Positions 61,347 to 64,000 of a stretch of 64,000 nt of DNA are shown in pieces. The position numbers and the translations under genes were made by a program. Origin of the DNA: JAJRPT01 sp964465945 (GTDB lineage: Bacteria > Bacteroidota > Ignavibacteria > Kapaibacteriales > UBA2268); contig CAYXMM010000014.1 of the NCBI GenBank assembly GCA_964465945.1, positions 11,003 to 75,002 on the forward strand, given 5' to 3'. The first letter of the stretch is position 1. Every line of letters begins with the position of its first letter. Below the pieces are notes generated by a model. It ran no database searches, was not told the origin of the DNA, and worked only from the letters and a program-made list of their open reading frames with translations.

Positions 61347-63221
61347 TTACTCAATAATTAACTGCTTTGTATAAACTTCCATATTTGGAGAAATCATTCT
61401 TAAAAAGTAATTCCCAACAGGATAATTTTCAATTGGAAAATTTAACACATTATCGTTTATATATTGTGATTGTGTAAGATTAAGCATATTAGAATAGTGC
61501 ATATTACCTAAAACATCAAAAATCTGAAATTTAAAATCTCCTTGCTCTTCTGTCGTAAGAAATATAGATACAATATTATTAGATAATGTATAATAATATT
61601 CTGTAGCATAAAAATGTTTAACCTGTCTGAATGGTTGGTCACAAGACAAATATTCTATGTTAGAATTTCTAAAATCTATTAAGTTGTAATCTTCACTTTC
61701 TAAAACTTTAAGTTCTGAAAGTTTATCGCTATTAAGCAAAGATTGGAAACACACAGAAAAATATATTTCTTCAATCATATCTATTGTTCTAACATCAAAT
61801 TTTAGGACTAATTTGTTCATAATTTCACCTTCCACTATTCTATAATCTGTTGAAGCGGATATTATTTTCATAAATTTTGGATTATACTCAAATTGAAGTT
61901 CAATTATACTTAAATCTCCAGTACCTAAACAGTTATAATTAAATACACCATCAATACAAAAGGTGTCACCTAAGTTAAGTGTTTTACTATTTAAGTAAAC
62001 ATTAATATCTGGTTTGCATAAATTACATTCATTTAATATAACTGGCGTTGTTTGTAAACCTAAAATAGAATATCTATTTGAAGAAAAGTGAAAAGTAGAA
62101 AAATTTAGTTGATTTGCGTCTTCTTCTGGATTTTCAATGCAAGTTAAATAATTGTAATTGTTGCTGTGTAATGCCGGATTAAACGCTGATTTGTAACTCA
62201 TTGTGCTGATATATATTTTGTCATTTAAACCACTTTTTAAATAAGCATAATAGAGAGTATCTTGTAATACAATTTTTTTTGATAAATCAAATTTTGTAGA
62301 ATCTTCAATTAAACTTAAATCAAATTGTGTTATACAATGGTTTGTAACATTTGACGGCTCTTTTTTTGAATAAGACACGTATAATTTTCTGTCATTATTA
62401 GAAAATTCAGCAGAGTAAAAATCTACGAACGGCTTATAGAAATAGTAAACTTCTTTAATTTCTTCATTAACTAAATCAAATTTATACAAACCAAAATTAT
62501 AACTTTCATAGCCACAAATTGCCACATACTCGCCATTTAAAGAAATTTTCATATCTCCAATTAAGTGATAACGTCTATTCAAATTAATTATCTTAGGTTG
62601 TGTGTTCAATCCGTTTTCGTCAAGTGTGTAAATATGCAAATTAGTTTTGGAAGTTGTATAATCACAAGTTAATATTAAATATTTATTTAATTCACAATCA
62701 AAGATAGCAGATAATTTCTCAGATGAAGTGTTGCCGATTTTAGTAAAATCAAGAGCAAAACCACCTTGCCCATTATTTAAAGAAATGTCAAAGATTGCAT
62801 AAAGCAACTCGCCAGAATACTCCCAATTATAAGTCTCGCCTACGATAACAATGTAGTATTGATTTGTGACGGTTAAACTTTGTAATATTATTGTAGAGTT
62901 TGTTGAAGAAGTTAATCTGGTAAACTGTTTGAAATCAAAAACCTTATACTCGTCTTTTGTCGGGTCTCCATAAAAATGGACTAATCTTTTGCCATTAGAA
63001 CATAAAATAATTTTTCCTTTATCATCACTAAAAGTACAAATGCCTTCATCTGAATTTAAAGTATCAATATTTGAGAAAATTTCAATTGGGTCGGCTTTAT
63101 CCAAAGTAAATTTAAGACCAGCATTATGACCAAAGAGCCAGTTTGAATAATTGATACTTTTTGGTTGGCTGAGTATTGTGCTTATAAACAAGAAAAATAG
63201 TAGGGTAGATAGCTTTAGCAT
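61347..63221 (-). CDS. T9SS-secreted beta-propeller-type protein
   Basis: 624 aa from the ATG at 63221, which has a good signal peptide (MLKLSTLLFFLFISTILSQ) and AAAGGAAA before it; the frame extends 12 codons further. The start NWLFGHNAGLKFTL and the EGICTFSDDKGKIILCSNG pattern are typical of Bacteroidota secreted propeller proteins. Several blades follow to about residue 390, then a CNLCKPDINVYL segment and a cohesin-like beta domain. The last 80 residues are a T9SS type A sorting domain (FKFQIFDVLGNMHYS, ending YTKQLIIE). Surface or secreted; activity unknown. It is separate from the 8779-13236 array and has a different domain order. Confidence 0.85.
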   Translation of the reverse strand: MLKLSTLLFFLFISTILSQPKSINYSNWLFGHNAGLKFTLDKADPIEIFSNIDTLNSDEGICTFSDDKGKIILCSNGKRLVHFYGDPTKDEYKVFDFKQFTRLTSSTNSTIILQSLTVTNQYYIVIVGETYNWEYSGELLYAIFDISLNNGQGGFALDFTKIGNTSSEKLSAIFDCELNKYLILTCDYTTSKTNLHIYTLDENGLNTQPKIINLNRRYHLIGDMKISLNGEYVAICGYESYNFGLYKFDLVNEEIKEVYYFYKPFVDFYSAEFSNNDRKLYVSYSKKEPSNVTNHCITQFDLSLIEDSTKFDLSKKIVLQDTLYYAYLKSGLNDKIYISTMSYKSAFNPALHSNNYNYLTCIENPEEDANQLNFSTFHFSSNRYSILGLQTTPVILNECNLCKPDINVYLNSKTLNLGDTFCIDGVFNYNCLGTGDLSIIELQFEYNPKFMKIISASTDYRIVEGEIMNKLVLKFDVRTIDMIEEIYFSVCFQSLLNSDKLSELKVLESEDYNLIDFRNSNIEYLSCDQPFRQVKHFYATEYYYTLSNNIVSIFLTTEEQGDFKFQIFDVLGNMHYSNMLNLTQSQYINDNVLNFPIENYPVGNYFLRMISPNMEVYTKQLIIE

Positions 63222-63404
63222 AATGTTTCCTTTTTTGACTTTATGCAAAATATACACAGCAACAAGTAAGGGGTTACAAAATACAAAAAAAAAAATATTC
63301 CTAAAAGTACATCTATGAAATTGCTAAGTTTTTAAATAAGAAATACATAACAATAATATTTCTCTATATATAAGCATTTATGAATCTTAAAGTTCAAGCC
63401 AACT

Positions 63405-63854
63405 TTAAATAGCTTTTTCAAAACAAACACTACTTTCTACATTTGCATATTGACCATAATTAGGTATAACTTGAAAATTATGTTTAGTATAAAGTGCAAC
63501 TGCTTCCGTCATATTTTTACTTGTTTCGAGAATACATTTAGAATATCCAAGCTCTTTTGACCATTTTTGAAGTTCATCTAAAACATAAGAAGCATAGCCA
63601 TTTCTACGTTGCTCGCTTGGAACAAACATTCGTTTAATTTCCATTGATTTGGAGTCATACTCTTTAATAGCGCCACAAGCAACGAGTATGTTGTTTTTAT
63701 ATATTACAATAACATTGTTTAACACATCTATATTATTATATTGCATAAAGAAATCGTGTTTATCGCCGTTTATCTCGGCTAAGTATAAATTTAGTTTTGC
63801 CACTAAACTCTGAAATGCTGGATTATCGGAATTAGTTCTTTTAAGTTCTATCAT
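63405..63854 (-). CDS. GNAT family N-acetyltransferase
   Basis: 149 aa. Acetyl-CoA binding loop in FVPSEQRRNGYASYVLDEL (R-R-x-G-Y-A pattern), preceded by the strand ACGAIKEYDSKSMEIKRM and followed by YSKCILETS and ALYTKHNFQ of the conserved fold. The substrate cannot be predicted; many relatives acetylate amino groups of small molecules or peptides. The start codon lies at the edge of a duplicated leader (63850-64000). Confidence 0.88.
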   Translation of the reverse strand: MIELKRTNSDNPAFQSLVAKLNLYLAEINGDKHDFFMQYNNIDVLNNVIVIYKNNILVACGAIKEYDSKSMEIKRMFVPSEQRRNGYASYVLDELQKWSKELGYSKCILETSKNMTEAVALYTKHNFQVIPNYGQYANVESSVCFEKAI

Positions 63855-64000
63855 TTTTAGATTATTTTATATTTCAAAACGATTTATAAATAAAAATATT
63901 ATTGTAGGGACAGAGCTTGCTCTGTCCTTTATATCATCATTTTTAGATTATTTTATATTTCAAAACGATTTATGAATAATTATTATAGTAGGGACAGAGC
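63850..64000. repeat. Two copies of a leader segment with a hairpin (window edge)
   Basis: 63850-63916 and 63936-64000 are near-identical, from ATCATTTTTAGATTATTTTA through GGGACAGAGC. The first copy covers the GNAT start codon (read in reverse) and its upstream leader. Between them, GGACAGAGC-TT-GCTCTGTCC (63908-63927) is a perfect 9-bp hairpin. The second copy is cut by the window end at the start of the same hairpin. Confidence 0.8.

Noticed and set aside
1..64000. tRNA, rRNA, CRISPR or insertion sequence
   Set aside because: I looked for clover-leaf arms, spaced direct repeats and transposase motifs while reading the window and found none. Repeats at 8540-13236 and 63850-64000 are gene or leader duplications, not CRISPR.

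Overview
The window is very AT-rich chromosomal DNA, densely packed with genes, from a member of the Bacteroidota/Chlorobiota (FCB) group. Four signs support this. Several large exported proteins end in a type IX secretion (T9SS) sorting domain. There is a TonB receptor with an N-terminal carboxypeptidase-regulatory-like domain. Two upstream regions carry the Bacteroidota-type promoter TTTG-N19-TAnnTTTG. The methylmalonyl-CoA mutase has two subunits. Several genes also carry an AAGGA-like ribosome binding site, which is unusual for classical Bacteroidia. A deep branch (Ignavibacteria- or Kapabacteria-like) is therefore my best guess, but it is not proven. I see no rRNA, tRNA, CRISPR array, prophage or insertion sequence.

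Region by region: 1-1000 is the end of an acyl-CoA dehydrogenase. 1044-2404 holds a small gene and a convergent pair of paralogous SpoIIAA-like proteins. 2611-5773 holds radC, cutA and a membrane glycosyltransferase with TPR repeats. 5770-8405 is an operon of ECF sigma factor, anti-sigma/beta-barrel fusion and lipoprotein. 8540-14323 is a tandem, mosaic array of three T9SS cargo genes followed by a fourth, probably frameshifted cargo gene. 14451-17441 is a TonB receptor with a small membrane partner. 17529-26253 is one long + strand run: GH57 branching enzyme, flippase, UDP-galactopyranose mutase, a HAD-UbiA fusion, a DprE1-like oxidase, and HpnC and HpnD. It looks like a module for furanose sugars, polyprenyl carriers and triterpenoids.

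26257-33411 (- strand) encodes both methylmalonyl-CoA mutase subunits, queA, htpG and a flavin reductase. 33455-39875 (- strand) encodes a giant VWA/T9SS protein, a TauE-type exporter, a 51-codon gene and a TRIC-type channel. 40254-45733 (+) carries topA, a beta-barrel-like protein, oxyR and an orphan MotA. 45797-51342 (+) is an envelope operon: uppS, bamA, lptC, tpiA, pgsA and pgpA. HU, MarC, a Phenol_MetA_deg-type protein and DoxX follow. A tripartite RND efflux operon (53903-59348), a tyrosine phenol-lyase-like enzyme, another T9SS cargo protein and a GNAT acetyltransferase, all on the - strand, complete the window. It ends in a duplicated leader with a hairpin repeat.

The most notable points are these: the mosaic T9SS array with a 413-bp identical tract between copies 1 and 3; the sigma/anti-sigma-barrel operon next to it; the HAD-UbiA/DprE1/Glf cluster, which resembles mycobacterial arabinogalactan precursor synthesis; a tryptophanase-family gene whose visible active-site residues are those of tyrosine phenol-lyase; and a decayed second DoxX copy hidden in an intergenic region.
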